Source: Streptomyces sp. NBC_01197 (GTDB taxonomy: Bacteria > Actinomycetota > Actinomycetes > Streptomycetales > Streptomycetaceae). From it: DNA of 64,000 nucleotides. The position numbers were made by a program, and so were the translations under genes. The first letter of the stretch is position 1. Each line of letters begins with the position of its first letter. The DNA lies in the NCBI RefSeq assembly GCF_036010505.1, contig NZ_CP108569.1, forward strand, positions 5,385,001-5,449,000, in the 5' to 3' direction. Under the pieces are notes generated by a model, which worked only from the letters and a program-made list of their open reading frames with translations, was not told the DNA's origin and did not search any database. Shown in pieces: positions 17,657 to 25,710 of the stretch.

Positions 17657-18170
17657 GCGACGCCACTGGAGAGCCGACCTCAGAGCGACCCTGCTCGCCG
17701 CACTACCGCCCACGCCCTGCAACACCCCCTTCGAGAGGATCGACAGGACCACTCTCATCATCGGCGGCAGTGGCTTTCTGGGGGCCGAACTGGTCAGGCA
17801 GGCGTGCGCGGCCGGCCGCCCTACAGCCGCGACGTATGCGACCAGGCCCGGCGACACCTCCCATGCCGTATGGAACCCGCTGGATTTGCGAGACCACGAT
17901 CGCCTGGACGCCCCGGCAGACGAAGTTCGCCCACGTCTCATCGTGAACACATCGAGCGGCGGGGTCGACTGGGCGGCCACGGCAAAAGGCCCCACCCACC
18001 TGGCGATGATCGCGGCCAAGAACCGAGTCCGCATGGTCCATGTGTCCACCGACGCCGTCTTCTCCGGCGCTGACATCAACTACAACGAGGCCGCCCTCCC
18101 GGACCCCAACACCCCGTACAGCGCAGCCAAAGCAGCAGCCGAGACCGGCATCCTCGCGGCGCCGTGCTAG
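17646..18170 (+). pseudogene. RmlD-like sugar reductase/epimerase, 3'-truncated
   Basis: The product has a Rossmann start (TLIIGGSGFLGAELVRQA) and a catalytic YxxxK (TPYSAAKAAAETG), as in RmlD-type dTDP-4-dehydrorhamnose reductases. Complete enzymes run to about 290 aa; this frame stops shortly after the YxxxK, losing the substrate-binding half. The stop touches the 3' end of the convergent ABC-3C ATPase gene, so the arrival of that cassette probably removed the rest. The first 45 residues before the Rossmann motif look like spurious extension. Confidence 0.75.
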
Positions 18171-19993
18171 TGCCTGGGGAAGAAGCCCGCTCTGCCGCTC
18201 GTCGTTCCCGTGAAGTGGTAGGTAGCGGCCTCGGAGAGCACCTTGGTAGGCGGGTCGCCGTTTTCGATGATTATGGCCTGGCCGGGGAAGGACAGCATGT
18301 CCTTGTAGAACCGGTCCACGACGGTGGAGGTCAGCTCCACATCGTCGATGTCGTCAGGCTCGGGGTCGCGATAGGTGACCACCGGGGAGTCCAGGACAAC
18401 GAAGCCGAGATGGTGCAGATCCCGATCCATGCAGAAACGAGCCAGCGCCGTAGTGAACGCCGAGTGCAGGACCGAGCGCATCCCCTTGCCACGCTCTATC
18501 CGCTTGCGGCCGCCGGCGCGGATTTCGGCGTAATACTGGTCGTATTCCGCGTGGTCGGCGGCCGGCACCTGCCAAGCGTCGAGAATCTGTTGGAGGATGG
18601 AGTCGAAATCACCCAATGTGGCGGTAGGGATGTGCTGAGCGGGGCGCGTCGTGGCGACGGCGCCTTCTCCGACAAGCCGGGACTTCTTGTCGTCCAGCTC
18701 GGCAATGCGGGCTTGCAACTCCAGTTCTCGCTCAACGACGGAGCGTTCCTCGACCAGGTCTTCGACGTCGGAGCGCAACGCGGCGATCCCCCCTTCCAGC
18801 TCCTCGATTACCTGATCCCATACCCCTATGTCGGATTGCCACTGCACCCTGCGGTTCATCAAAGCCGTCTGCTCACCATCCAGATCGGAGATGGTGGGCA
18901 GCAGGTCAGAGAGCAGTGTGGTGGTCTTGGCGGCTTCTGCTTCAACGGCAGTGTGCAGCTGTGTGGATTCTTCCAGGCGGTGGTTGGGCTGCTGGTGCTC
19001 GCGCTCAGCGCCGCAGAACGGGCAGGCCCCAATCTTGAAGTAGCCCAGGATGCTGCCCGCTTCGTTGACCATGGCCAGCCGTTCCAGGTCCGAACGGTAC
19101 TGCGCCTCCAGCAACTTGAAGCGCCGTAGCAGGTCGCTGACCTCGGTCAGCCGCTCATCGAGCGCGGCCAGCTGGCGGGCAGTTTCCATGCGGGCGTCGA
19201 CCGCTTCACGGTGAGACTCGTTGGTCTGGCGCAGCGGCGCAGACTGCTCGTCCAGCGCGGTACGGATCCGAATGTGCCGGTCGCGGAGCTGGCGCTCGTT
19301 CTCCTGCGTACGGAGTTTGGACGAGAGATCGAGGACTAGCTGGTCCAGCAGCTGTACCTGGCCTTTGTGGACGCGACGCTGCCCGGCGTTGGGGCCGGTG
19401 TCCACGGCCGGATCGCCTTCCCCAGTGACCAGGAACCGCATCACCGACAGCTCCGCAGTGCGCGTATTGGCCGTCCCTGTGCGCAGCACTGGGGGTACGT
19501 CGCCGACCATACGGTTTTCGGTGACAAGAGCCAGATGTAGCAGATCGGCCAGAGCCAGGGGGCGGGTGCCGCCGGCCTCGTTCTTGCGGATCAGGACCTC
19601 GTCCAGACCCAGCTCGCGCAGCATATGGATGGACAGGCTGTTGCGGCTGCGGACGTTATGGACCGCGGTCACGGACGCATCCGGCATCTCTGTCACGTAG
19701 GCACGCAGGTCCGCGTAGTAGAGGAAGATGCTGTTGCTGTCGGGAGCGCGCAGCAGGGTCAGTGGGCTGCCGTTCGGCATCAGCAGGCCCAGCAGGATCT
19801 GCGTGTAGCCCTCGCTCTCGGGGACCATCGCGAGGTCGGCTCCGCCCAGCATGTACTCGATCGACTTCACGATGAAGGACTTGCCAGTGTCGGAGGTGCC
19901 GTAAATGACGGTCAGCTCCGGGCCGAAAATGATCTGCGCCGGGGGACGGTCGGCCCCGCAGTAGGTCAGGTGGGTCAGTTGCAGTTCACTCAC
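18167..19993 (-). CDS. ABC-3C system SMC/Rad50-like ATPase
   Basis: The 608-aa protein is an ABC-type ATPase with coiled coils. Walker A is GTSDTGKS (residues 32-39). Two long coiled-coil arms (about 215-310 and 340-440) flank a CPFC zinc-hook-like motif (C324, C327). The C-terminal half has RGKGMRSVLHSAF and Walker B GFVVLDSP (D535). It is the third gene of a three-gene minus-strand operon with a winged-helix middle component and a nuclease-fold protein. Literature on ABC-three-component systems predicts that such ATPases sense invading nucleic acid and license the effector. It overlaps the middle-component gene by 8 bp. Confidence 0.88.
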   Translation of the reverse strand: MSELQLTHLTYCGADRPPAQIIFGPELTVIYGTSDTGKSFIVKSIEYMLGGADLAMVPESEGYTQILLGLLMPNGSPLTLLRAPDSNSIFLYYADLRAYVTEMPDASVTAVHNVRSRNSLSIHMLRELGLDEVLIRKNEAGGTRPLALADLLHLALVTENRMVGDVPPVLRTGTANTRTAELSVMRFLVTGEGDPAVDTGPNAGQRRVHKGQVQLLDQLVLDLSSKLRTQENERQLRDRHIRIRTALDEQSAPLRQTNESHREAVDARMETARQLAALDERLTEVSDLLRRFKLLEAQYRSDLERLAMVNEAGSILGYFKIGACPFCGAEREHQQPNHRLEESTQLHTAVEAEAAKTTTLLSDLLPTISDLDGEQTALMNRRVQWQSDIGVWDQVIEELEGGIAALRSDVEDLVEERSVVERELELQARIAELDDKKSRLVGEGAVATTRPAQHIPTATLGDFDSILQQILDAWQVPAADHAEYDQYYAEIRAGGRKRIERGKGMRSVLHSAFTTALARFCMDRDLHHLGFVVLDSPVVTYRDPEPDDIDDVELTSTVVDRFYKDMLSFPGQAIIIENGDPPTKVLSEAATYHFTGTTSGRAGFFPRH

Positions 19994-20447
19994 GGTGGCC
20001 CTCGCCGGGCGTGGATGCGAACAGGGAGCCGTTCACGAGCTCCGCAGTGGCCTCGCGTACGTCGATGCCAGGGGCCCATTGGTGCACGGCCCACTTGGCA
20101 CGCTCACGCAGCCGCCCCACATAGGGGGTTTCGAGGATGTCGACGAATGCGGGCCCACGGTCGGTCGCCCGGTAGACAAGACCCGTTTCGTCGGCTTCGG
20201 CGCCGGCGAGCCCGGCACGGATGAGTACGAGGAGCGCCTGCTCCAGCACGGTGCGCTTCATGCCCAGCTCTCCGGAGTGCCCGGGCAGCGAGGGGTGGAG
20301 GGAGGGCGGGCCGTCGTGGTCGCCGCTATGCAGGACGGCGTGGTCGAGGACGGCCAGCTGCGCCAGGTCGAGCGGCTGGGGATGGCTCTCGGCCAGCAGC
20401 ACCAGCGCCCGCACCCCGATCTCCAGTGGACTGTTGAGCGGATTCAT
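19986..20447 (-). CDS. ABC-3C system middle component
   Basis: The 153-aa protein matches the small middle component of ABC-three-component systems. It opens MNPLNSPLEIGVRALVLLAE, a hallmark N-terminal pattern, and follows with a winged-helix-like body (KRTVLEQALLVLIRAGLA) and a C-terminal helix. It overlaps the upstream effector gene by 4 bp and the ATPase gene by 8 bp, so all three are translationally coupled. It is thought to bridge the ATPase and effector. No catalytic residues are seen. Confidence 0.85.
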   Translation of the reverse strand: MNPLNSPLEIGVRALVLLAESHPQPLDLAQLAVLDHAVLHSGDHDGPPSLHPSLPGHSGELGMKRTVLEQALLVLIRAGLAGAEADETGLVYRATDRGPAFVDILETPYVGRLRERAKWAVHQWAPGIDVREATAELVNGSLFASTPGEGHRE

Positions 20448-21541
20448 GCGGCTCCCCCTTCCTCACACCATGTCAGTCGGTAATCGTTCGCCAGGTGATG
20501 GCATACCCCCATACGGTCCAGGGGCCGCACAAAACGAGTAAGAACTGTCTGTGTCAGCGCAACGCCCCCAGCCGCTTCCAGCACATCCTGCAACCGGTCC
20601 CAGCCGAGCTCGTAACGCTTGTCGCACACCTCTACCGCAACGGTGCAGACGTCGTCCATGACCGCATTGAAGTGTCCTTCGGGATAGGCGTCCCGGGCGA
20701 AGCGCCGCAAGGATTCGGCGCTGTAGAACGCCTCGCGCTGGCGCCGCATGTGCTTACTGGCCGTAGGGTGCTGCGCGACCAGCTCCAGCGTGTTCGCCGC
20801 CGACTTCCATCGCTCTGCATACACCTGCACCAGCTGCCGAACGTAACGCGCCTCCTCCGCGTCATGCTCGTCCGGGGGCGTCATGATCGCAGGGCGTTCG
20901 CGCTGCTCGTCGGGAAACCGCATCGTCCAGTACGGGGTGGTCTTGTGCTGCTCCAGCATTTGGTCCATGTCGATCGGCGAGAACATGGAAAAATCCGTCT
21001 GCTCGGCCAGCTTGGTCAATTCCTGGCGCTGATCGGCCGTCAACCGGGTGATGACCTCATCACTCGTTGACGCCAGCTCCGCCAGGAACTTCACACGGGT
21101 CTGTTCCGGCTTCGCCAGCGCATCGCGCAGGGTGCGGGCGAAGGCGGGGGCGACGAACACGTACCGGATGGGCCGAACGAAATGCCCCAGTACCGCTCCG
21201 GCGAACATCTTGCGGATCTCGCCGGCTGCTGTACTCCAGTTCAAGGCGCTCTTGTAGCGCTTGCACTGGTAGTTGTCCCACGGCCCTTCCAGTCCTTGCA
21301 CGCTGCGGTAGGCGGCCACGTCGATGCCGTGGTCCCCGGTGCCGCCTTGGCGCTCAACGCGTTCATAGTCCGGTTCGAGGGCTGGAACCCATTCCTTGAC
21401 GAACTCCTCGAACTCGTCCGGGTCGTACCCGAAGACGATCTTCTTGGGGCTCGGCATGTACGGGAACTGCATCGCCGGGCGCTGGAGTACCAGCGGCGGT
21501 TCAGCGGGACCGCCTTGTGGCGCACGCGTCTGGTCCGACAC
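20444..21541 (-). CDS. ABC-3C system effector with REase-like domain
   Basis: I place the start at GTG 21541, preceded by GGGGGGAAC, giving 365 aa; the longer frame adds unlikely residues. Residues 40-110 have a PD-(D/E)XK pattern: acidic helix DEFEEFVKEW, then GDHGIDVAAYR (D74) and YQCKRYK (Q92-x-K94). The rest is helical and ends in a C-terminal domain (LDRMGVCHHLANDYRLTW) that would contact the middle component. It is the first gene of the operon. The family suggests DNA cleavage on activation; nuclease activity is inference. Confidence 0.85.
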   Translation of the reverse strand: MSDQTRAPQGGPAEPPLVLQRPAMQFPYMPSPKKIVFGYDPDEFEEFVKEWVPALEPDYERVERQGGTGDHGIDVAAYRSVQGLEGPWDNYQCKRYKSALNWSTAAGEIRKMFAGAVLGHFVRPIRYVFVAPAFARTLRDALAKPEQTRVKFLAELASTSDEVITRLTADQRQELTKLAEQTDFSMFSPIDMDQMLEQHKTTPYWTMRFPDEQRERPAIMTPPDEHDAEEARYVRQLVQVYAERWKSAANTLELVAQHPTASKHMRRQREAFYSAESLRRFARDAYPEGHFNAVMDDVCTVAVEVCDKRYELGWDRLQDVLEAAGGVALTQTVLTRFVRPLDRMGVCHHLANDYRLTWCEEGGAA

Positions 21542-21956
21542 GTTCCCCCCTCGTGCAGCCCGGTCGGTTGCCGTGCAACGGCTGTGACTAGGGATATCAC
21601 TGATCGATCGTTCACAAAAGAGGTACCTTTGAGACACCGACGGTGACGGCGGAGCGATTCAACACACAACCCACGCGCAAATCAGGTCGGGAGCCAACGG
21701 CACCTCCGCCGCGGCGGGCAGGTGGTCTTGGAAGTCCCTGACGAAGCGGTGAACGACGCAGACGCGCCGAAACGGATCGATCTGCCGCTAGACGGCCGAC
21801 CTCATCCTTCGCCTGAGAGATCTGGGATGGGGTCATGAGGGCCGCGTTGCCATTGAAGATAGTCCACGCAGGTCAGCAGCCGTCGCTGGACTAACTTCGC
21901 TGTCAAAGGACATCAGAGAAGCTGAGCCATCAGAGACTCCCGCTACGCTCGAACGT
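21542..21956. other. Intergenic junction between cargo and phage tail-side genes
   Basis: These 415 bp hold the leader of the ABC-3C operon on the left and a possible coding remnant on the right. The plus-strand frame at 21,647-21,838 reads QVVLEVPDEAVNDADAPKRI and ends with TGA. It is compositionally coding-like but has no good start, so it may be the 3' end of a phage gene cut off when the cargo arrived. No clear IS end or attachment repeat was seen here. Confidence 0.4.
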
Positions 21957-21957
21957 A
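21935..21957 (+). promoter_or_regulatory. Possible leaderless promoter (TACGCT) at ATG 21957
   Basis: A TACGCT hexamer lies seven bases before ATG 21957, and no Shine-Dalgarno precedes that start. A near-identical arrangement (TACGCT plus six bases) precedes ATG 22856. In Streptomyces such spacing is typical of leaderless transcripts starting at the A of ATG. No convincing -35 is visible. Confidence 0.35.
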
Positions 21958-22388
21958 TGAGCGCGCCTACTGAAGGGCTGACTCTGGGGGCCGTCAGCGC
22001 GATCGTCGAGAAGAAGATCCTCACCAACAAAATCCGTATCTATCGGCCTGGCGAGCCGGTCTTCAACCCGGCCACGGGGCAGTACGAGCCCGGACCGCCC
22101 GTCACCATCTACGAAGGCCCGGGTGCGATCTTCCCCACCGGCGGCCCTTCCGTGGTCCTGCACCTCGCCGGACAGGCGTATATAGACGACACCCCGTCCC
22201 GCTATCGGCTGCTCACTCCGTTGTCGGCGCCGGTCGCCTCGCGCGAGGACACCGTGGCTGTCGTTGAGGCTGAAGACGAGTCGGCTATCGGCCGGACGTG
22301 GCGTGTGATTGATATCGGGGAGACCTCCACCCTGAGCATCGTCCGTACGACCTGGGTCGACCAGAACACCCAGACGACAGGAGCGTGA
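21957..22388 (+). CDS. DUF6093-family head-tail connector, copy 1
   Basis: The 143-aa beta-rich protein shows KIRIYRPGEPVFNPATGQYE, TIYEGPGAIF and RYRLLTPLSAPVASREDTV, then WRVIDIGETSTLSIVRTTW. This pattern is that of DUF6093, a head-tail joining protein in actinophages. The next gene is a homologous copy with the same YEGPGA and YRLLTPLSAPV motifs. It is the first phage gene after the host-type insertion. It has no ribosome site but a TACGCT box just upstream. Confidence 0.75.
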   Translation: MSAPTEGLTLGAVSAIVEKKILTNKIRIYRPGEPVFNPATGQYEPGPPVTIYEGPGAIFPTGGPSVVLHLAGQAYIDDTPSRYRLLTPLSAPVASREDTVAVVEAEDESAIGRTWRVIDIGETSTLSIVRTTWVDQNTQTTGA

Positions 22389-22389
22389 A

Positions 22390-22815
22390 GTGACCACGGC
22401 GTTCGATCCGGAGGAAGTGCGCAAGGAGCTGGAAGCCAAGCTCCTGCTCGACACGGTGCGAGTCACCCGACCAACGGGCACGCCGGCACTCGACCCTGAC
22501 ACAGGGCTCCTCGGAGGAGTACCCGCAGACCTGGTCTACGAGGGTCCAGGTGCCATGCTGTCGGGGCACGGCCAGGTGACTGCTGAGGGGATCGTCGGCA
22601 AGCAGTGGCTTGACGACACGGTCTCCTGGTACCGGCTGCTGACACCGCTCAGTGCGCCTGTGCCAGCCCGGTACGACCAGGTTGAGGTGATCGTGGCGCA
22701 CTCGGGCAACGCGGCAACAGGTGGGCGGGTCTGGCAGGTCCTCGACCCGGCCGAAGCGTCAACCGTGGAGCTGGTGCGCGTGACGAGACTGGACGAGATC
22801 ACGCCGCCGTCCTGA
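22390..22815 (+). CDS. DUF6093-family head-tail connector, copy 2
   Basis: This 141-aa paralogue of the preceding protein begins at GTG 22390, one base after its stop. Shared motifs include VYEGPGAMLSGHG, YRLLTPLSAPVPARYDQVEV and WQVLDPAEASTVELVRVTR. Tandem duplication of a head-completion gene is uncommon; the two may form a hetero-oligomeric ring, or one may be a variant used for specificity. It sits in the expected slot between the capsid genes and tail genes. Confidence 0.75.
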   Translation: MTTAFDPEEVRKELEAKLLLDTVRVTRPTGTPALDPDTGLLGGVPADLVYEGPGAMLSGHGQVTAEGIVGKQWLDDTVSWYRLLTPLSAPVPARYDQVEVIVAHSGNAATGGRVWQVLDPAEASTVELVRVTRLDEITPPS

Positions 22816-22855
22816 GGTGAACCGGAGTGTCCGGGAATCGCCCTACGCTAAATGT

Positions 22856-23260
22856 ATGGAGATCACGGACACTCCGCCCGCCGACCTTCAGCAGGTCAGG
22901 GTTACGGCGGACGGCAGCAATGCTTCGATACGGATAGATGGAACCGACTACTCGCACGTCGTGTCGGGATACACGATTCACCAACAGGCGGGCCAAGCAC
23001 CCGATTTGGTCCTCCAGGTCGCGCGGGGCAGGACCAGCCCTGACTTCAAGGGCCATGCCAGGGTCGCCGTAGGAGTCCCGTACGAGCCGGGACCGGCAGC
23101 CGCCCACTTCCTCTCAGTCATCGACGCCGGGCTGCTGGAGAGAGCGGCGCTGGCCCGCCCGGACATGGACGGCGGTCCGCACGGCTTCACCAAGGCCATA
23201 TTGGCGCAGCTCCAGCAGTGGGCGCGGGGGGAGTTCGACCAAGCCCAGGGGGTGAGCTGA
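22856..23260 (+). CDS. Hypothetical phage head-tail region protein
   Basis: The 134-aa product is read from ATG 22856 (MEITDTPPADLQQVRVTADG); a GTG at 22817 would add 13 residues. It has a beta-rich N-terminal half (IRIDGTDYSHVVSGYTI, DLVLQVARG) and a short helical end. I do not recognise the family. It overlaps the next start (ATGA at 23260), placing it in the connector operon. A TACGCT box six bases upstream and no ribosome site suggest it may be leaderless. Confidence 0.6.
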   Translation: MEITDTPPADLQQVRVTADGSNASIRIDGTDYSHVVSGYTIHQQAGQAPDLVLQVARGRTSPDFKGHARVAVGVPYEPGPAAAHFLSVIDAGLLERAALARPDMDGGPHGFTKAILAQLQQWARGEFDQAQGVS

Positions 23261-23691
23261 TGGCATCCCCGCGTAACCCGCACCCGAACGCGCACCGGTC
23301 GGCGGGTTCGTACAGCAACGCGCCTCAGATTGCCGCCTTGTTGAATGCCCGTGCGGCAGCCGCGCTCCCTGCGGTGGCCAGCGTCGTGCAGCACTACGCC
23401 ATGCTGCTGGAGACGGCCATCAAGGCCAACGCGAGCGGTCGGCCAGGGCCGAAGGCGCCGACGGGTGACTACCGTCGTTCGTGGACCCACGAGTTCTCCA
23501 CCAGTGGGCTCAACGTTGAGGCGATCGTCGGGACCAACAAGCCGCAGAGCAGGCGCCTGGAGTACGGCTTCGTCGGGGCCGACAGCCTCGGACGGATCTA
23601 CAACCAGCCGCCGTACCCACATGTGGGGCCCGCTGTCGAGCAGGTCCGTCCAGCCTTCCTGGCCGCGGTCGGAGCGGCGGTGGGTGACTGA
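23260..23691 (+). CDS. HK97 gp10-like head-tail joining protein
   Basis: The 143-aa protein has the helical N-terminus and beta-hairpin core of HK97 gp10-type neck/tail-completion proteins. It shows HYAMLLETAIKANASG, GDYRRSWTHEF and RRLEYGFVGADSLGRIYNQP, a typical GF.G.DS.GR.Y.Q.PYPH signature, with PHVGPAVEQVRPAFLAA at the C-terminus. It would complete the connector before tail joining. ATG 23260 overlaps the previous stop and its own stop overlaps the next ATG. Confidence 0.75.
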   Translation: MASPRNPHPNAHRSAGSYSNAPQIAALLNARAAAALPAVASVVQHYAMLLETAIKANASGRPGPKAPTGDYRRSWTHEFSTSGLNVEAIVGTNKPQSRRLEYGFVGADSLGRIYNQPPYPHVGPAVEQVRPAFLAAVGAAVGD

Positions 23692-24122
23692 TGGCCGTAT
23701 CCGGGCGAGTGCTCAGTCTCGCGGTCCAAGCGATGCTCGCCAGCTCGACGGGCCGGTCCTGCGGGTACGGAACGGCGCCCACTTCCAGCAGCCTGCCAAC
23801 TGGCACGGCGACCCCGTACAGCGTGCTCTACCCAGTCGGGTCGATCAGCGACGGGCCGCCCTTCGGAGACGCCAGTGCAGATGCCCGAATCGTCTACCAG
23901 GTCACGTCAGTTGCTACGACGGCCGAGCAGGCGGAGTGGATGGCCGACAAAGTCCGCGCGGGCATCCTCGCCCGAACCCCGCTCGGCTACACCTACCCGA
24001 TCGCTGCCGCCGGCTACGTGGTCATGTCCCGTGAACTGGACAAAGAGGAAGGCGTGGCCGTCGCCAGCGGCGTATACAGTTACGTTCAGCGGTTTGCGAT
24101 CGAGGTCACCACTCTCGGCTGA
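23691..24122 (+). CDS. Tail terminator / minor tail completion protein
   Basis: This 143-aa protein starts at ATG 23691, overlapping the previous stop. It has an N-terminal helix, a central beta region with PYSVLYPVGSISDGPPFGD and ARIVYQVTSVATTAEQAEWM, and a final strand VYSYVQRFAIEVTTLG. This layout and position, just upstream of the major tail protein, are those of gpU-like tail terminators, which cap the tail tube and set its joining interface. The assignment is from pattern and synteny. Confidence 0.72.
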   Translation: MAVSGRVLSLAVQAMLASSTGRSCGYGTAPTSSSLPTGTATPYSVLYPVGSISDGPPFGDASADARIVYQVTSVATTAEQAEWMADKVRAGILARTPLGYTYPIAAAGYVVMSRELDKEEGVAVASGVYSYVQRFAIEVTTLG

Positions 24123-24254
24123 CCGCCGCACCTCACCGCGGAGGCCCATCGCGGACGCCCGACCACTCGGTACGGGCTGACTCCCAGCTTGATCTGTTGG
24201 GGACGGGCCTGCCGTATTTCGGGGCTTTCAGCGTCCCCGGAGAGTGAGAGTCGC

Positions 24255-24749
24255 GTGGCAACCACGCAGCAGCGTTTCATGCGCCGAGGCACCACCCTCT
24301 TCTACTTCCTGCAGAAGATCGCGTCCGACGACAACGTTCCCACCCGCGCCGAACTCGGGCCCACCAACGCCACGAACCTGTCGGACACCATCTCCGACGT
24401 CGAGGGCTGGTCGTTGGAGAACACTCCGATCGATACCCCGGACATGGGGTCGACGTTCGCCACCACCATCCCCGGCGAGGACAAGGCGGACAACAGCGCG
24501 CTGACGTTCTACGAGGACAAGGTCAACGACGACGTCGAGACTCTGCTGTCCAAGGGCGTCATCGGCTTCATCGCCATCCTGCGCAAGGGCGACGTGCCGC
24601 AGTCCAAGTCGCTCGATGTGTTCCCCATCCGAGTCGGTAGCCGAAGCCCCTCGTACAGCACCGCTTCCGAACCTGCGAAGTTCAAGGTCACCTTCGGCAT
24701 CACCGACGAGCCCACCCTCGACGCCGCGGTGCCGGCGAAGACAGTCTGA
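24255..24749 (+). CDS. Major tail (tube) protein
   Basis: I use GTG 24255 (VATTQQRFMRRGTTLFYFLQ), giving 164 aa; upstream in-frame sequence looks non-coding. The protein has the beta-barrel style of siphophage tail tube subunits, with ISDVEGWSLENTPIDTPDMG, TIPGEDKADNSALTFYED and a C-terminal KFKVTFGITDEPTLDAAVP. It would polymerise around the tape measure. It is followed by tail chaperone genes, as expected. The 130 bp upstream has no obvious gene. Confidence 0.82.
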   Translation: MATTQQRFMRRGTTLFYFLQKIASDDNVPTRAELGPTNATNLSDTISDVEGWSLENTPIDTPDMGSTFATTIPGEDKADNSALTFYEDKVNDDVETLLSKGVIGFIAILRKGDVPQSKSLDVFPIRVGSRSPSYSTASEPAKFKVTFGITDEPTLDAAVPAKTV

Positions 24750-24763
24750 GCCGGGGCTGCCGC

Positions 24764-25375
24764 ATGACCACCACAGCGATATCCGAACCCCCGGCGACGG
24801 CCGTCGCCCGCGACGCCCACTGGTCGGCGAAGATGGCGCGGCTGAAAGCTCGTAAGCTCCCCGAGCGCAGCCTTCGCATGTGCGATGACGACCAGGCGAA
24901 GAAGAACGTCACCGACGCAGCAATGGAACTTGCTAAGGCCCGCACTGCGGCCCGGGCACAGTCCATAGAGCAGGGCGTCTCGGAGGCCGACCGTGAGGAC
25001 TGGACGGTAGCCCAACCGGATGTAGTTGCCGCTCAGCTCCGACTTGAAGCTGTCGAACTGGCCTTGGACGAGGTGACGGTCGTCCTGACGTTTCGGGCTC
25101 TGCCGCGACCTGCCTGGGAGCAGCTTCTGCGTGACCACTCTCCGACGGAGGCCCAGGCCGACCAGGGCATGGAGTACAACGTGGAGACCTATCCGGCCGC
25201 CCTCATCTCCGCCTGCCACATCGAGCGGAACGAGCTGGATGAGGTGGTTCCCGGCATGAGCGAGCAGGATGCGCAGGAACTCCTTGACGCCTGGCCGGAC
25301 TCCGAGGCGAAGGCGCTCTTCACCTGCGCCCTGTTGGTCAACCAGACGCTGCGAGCTGATCTGGGAAAAGGCTGA
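24764..25375 (+). CDS. Tail assembly chaperone, short (gpG-like) form
   Basis: The 203-aa protein is the unshifted product of the tail chaperone locus. It is helical, with AKKNVTDAAMELAKARTAAR, a central domain TVVLTFRALPRPAWEQLLRD and a C-terminal part ending FTCALLVNQTLRADLGKG. It lies between the major tail and tape measure genes. The last codons contain GGGAAAA, where a -1 slip would extend it into the next frame. Such proteins coat the tape measure during assembly and are absent from the virion. Confidence 0.85.
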   Translation: MTTTAISEPPATAVARDAHWSAKMARLKARKLPERSLRMCDDDQAKKNVTDAAMELAKARTAARAQSIEQGVSEADREDWTVAQPDVVAAQLRLEAVELALDEVTVVLTFRALPRPAWEQLLRDHSPTEAQADQGMEYNVETYPAALISACHIERNELDEVVPGMSEQDAQELLDAWPDSEAKALFTCALLVNQTLRADLGKG

Positions 25376-25707
25376 TCTCCGACCCGGGCTTCCGCGCGGA
25401 GATGGAGGTCTGCGCTTCGCACGGCATCCCGCACTCGCAGTTCACGGGGGCGGGGGAGGGGCGATGGTCGGCGCTCGACCGCGCGAAAGCCGTCTCCTTC
25501 CTTGCCTACTCGCGGTCGGTGTGCGAGGGGTGCGGGACCCGGCCGGAGGAGTGGGACGACGACGCGGGTGGCCACCGCTTCGCCTACGTGACTGAAACAC
25601 ACCGGTGCGTCGGGTGCGAGCTGATCGCGATGGAGCAAGAGCAGGTCCCGGATGGTCCGGAGGGGCGTGGGGTGAAGGTCGGGCTTCGGCCCAGGAAGAA
25701 GGCGTAG
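24764..25707 (+). CDS. Tail assembly chaperone, -1 frameshifted (gpGT-like) form
   Basis: A -1 slip at 25363-25369 fuses the gpG-like protein to the downstream frame through LGKRLISDPGFRAEMEVCAS and continues to 25707, for about 314 aa. The extension has a Cys-rich domain with CEGCGTRPEEWDD and HRCVGCELIAME (two CxxC pairs, a likely zinc ribbon). Without the slip, the downstream frame has only a weak internal ATG at 25402. This expression mode is nearly universal in long-tailed siphophages. Confidence 0.8.
25363..25369 (+). promoter_or_regulatory. Programmed -1 frameshift site GGGAAAA
   Basis: The heptamer is phased as G GGA AAA in the zero frame, the X XXY YYZ arrangement, six bases before the in-frame TGA. 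It closely matches the lambda G-T slippery site GGGAAAG. The G-rich sequence that follows could slow ribosomes, but I did not find a strong hairpin. Confidence 0.75.
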
Positions 25708-25710
25708 CCA

